Below, in pieces: positions 14,143 to 14,274 of a stretch of DNA of 14,274 nt. This stretch comes from Dysgonamonadaceae bacterium (GTDB lineage Bacteria > Bacteroidota > Bacteroidia > Bacteroidales > Azobacteroidaceae): assembly GCA_031276105.1 (NCBI GenBank), contig JAISNS010000021.1:1-14274 (forward strand), written 5' to 3'. A model generated the notes under the pieces. That model worked only from the letters and a program-made list of their open reading frames with translations, was not told the origin of the DNA and did no database searches. Both the position numbers and the translations under genes were made by a program. The number at the start of each line of letters is the position of its first letter. Positions within the stretch are counted from its first letter, which is position 1.

Positions 14143-14274
14143 TTATATTTCAAAAAAACTTTTGGGATTCATTGTGAAAAACTCCTCAAATGAAATACCA
14201 TCGGTTCCAATCGTAAAAATGTGCTTGGGATTAAATTGCTTACAAAAAACCGACAGTCCGGGATTGGCGCTGTC
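14143..14274 (-). CDS. C-terminus of an ATP-binding protein (DUF4143-like), partial
   Basis: Only the final 43 codons and the TAA are in the window; the gene continues past the right edge. The peptide contains NPGLSVFCKQFNPKHIF, then TIGTDGISFEEFFTMN. This resembles the end of the PD-(D/E)XK-like C-terminal domain of AAA/DUF4143 proteins, which usually finish with GL-x(2)-F-x(4)-P and a final EEF/L element. That would make it a third ATPase-nuclease-like protein in this locus, of a subtype distinct from the other two. It lies 24 nt upstream of the MNT gene and may be co-transcribed with it. The P-loop half cannot be checked here. Confidence 0.6.
   Translation of the reverse strand, partial: DSANPGLSVFCKQFNPKHIFTIGTDGISFEEFFTMNPKSFFEI

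Overview
The window looks like a chromosomal segment from a Bacteroidetes bacterium, most likely of the order Bacteroidales. Grounds: a FISUMP-type surface protein, -7 promoter boxes of the Bacteroidetes form TAnnTTTG in front of several genes, A-rich rather than Shine-Dalgarno leaders, and an epimerase plus WecA/WbpL pair closing a polysaccharide locus. Species cannot be told from this sequence. No tRNA, rRNA, CRISPR array or IS transposase was seen, and no gene-free stretch exceeds 300 bases.

Layout. Plus strand, 62-3449: an exported FISUMP-domain protein, a strong hairpin (1521-1597), then a murB promoter and a two-gene operon of murB and a PhnP-like metallo-beta-lactamase-fold hydrolase joined by an ATGA overlap. 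Minus strand, 14274 down to 3507: a glycan (O-antigen or capsule-like) locus read right to left and convergent with the first operon. Its glycan genes are a SAM methyltransferase, a WcaF-like acetyltransferase, a headless FkbH-type C-terminal domain, a ChbG/YdjC deacetylase, two GT2 glycosyltransferases, an NAD-dependent sugar epimerase/reductase and a frameshifted WecA/WbpL-type initiating sugar-phosphate transferase.

Between the glycan genes, on the same strand, sit genes with no obvious glycan role: a VapBC-type toxin-antitoxin pair, two complete ATPases that pair a P-loop domain with a PD-(D/E)XK-like C-terminus, an orphan MNT nucleotidyltransferase, and the last 43 codons of a third ATPase at the window edge. 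VapBC and both full ATPases have their own Bacteroidetes-type promoters. One promoter has its -7 box inside a perfect 13-bp inverted repeat, and another lies next to a 33-nt double dyad.

The main discovery candidate is a repeated scar. Upstream of vapBC there is a second copy of the first 13 codons of the downstream epimerase gene. Upstream of the second ATPase there is a second copy of the first 13 codons of the downstream GT2 gene, preceded by the last 12 codons of a lost acyltransferase. The GT2 copies differ mostly at synonymous positions, so they look like pieces of two different functional alleles and not a recent duplication. This suggests that defence- or addiction-type cargo entered the glycan operon by recombination at gene starts, leaving 39-76 nt fossils of the old operon junctions. 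The headless FkbH domain and the broken initiating transferase fit a heavily reshuffled locus.
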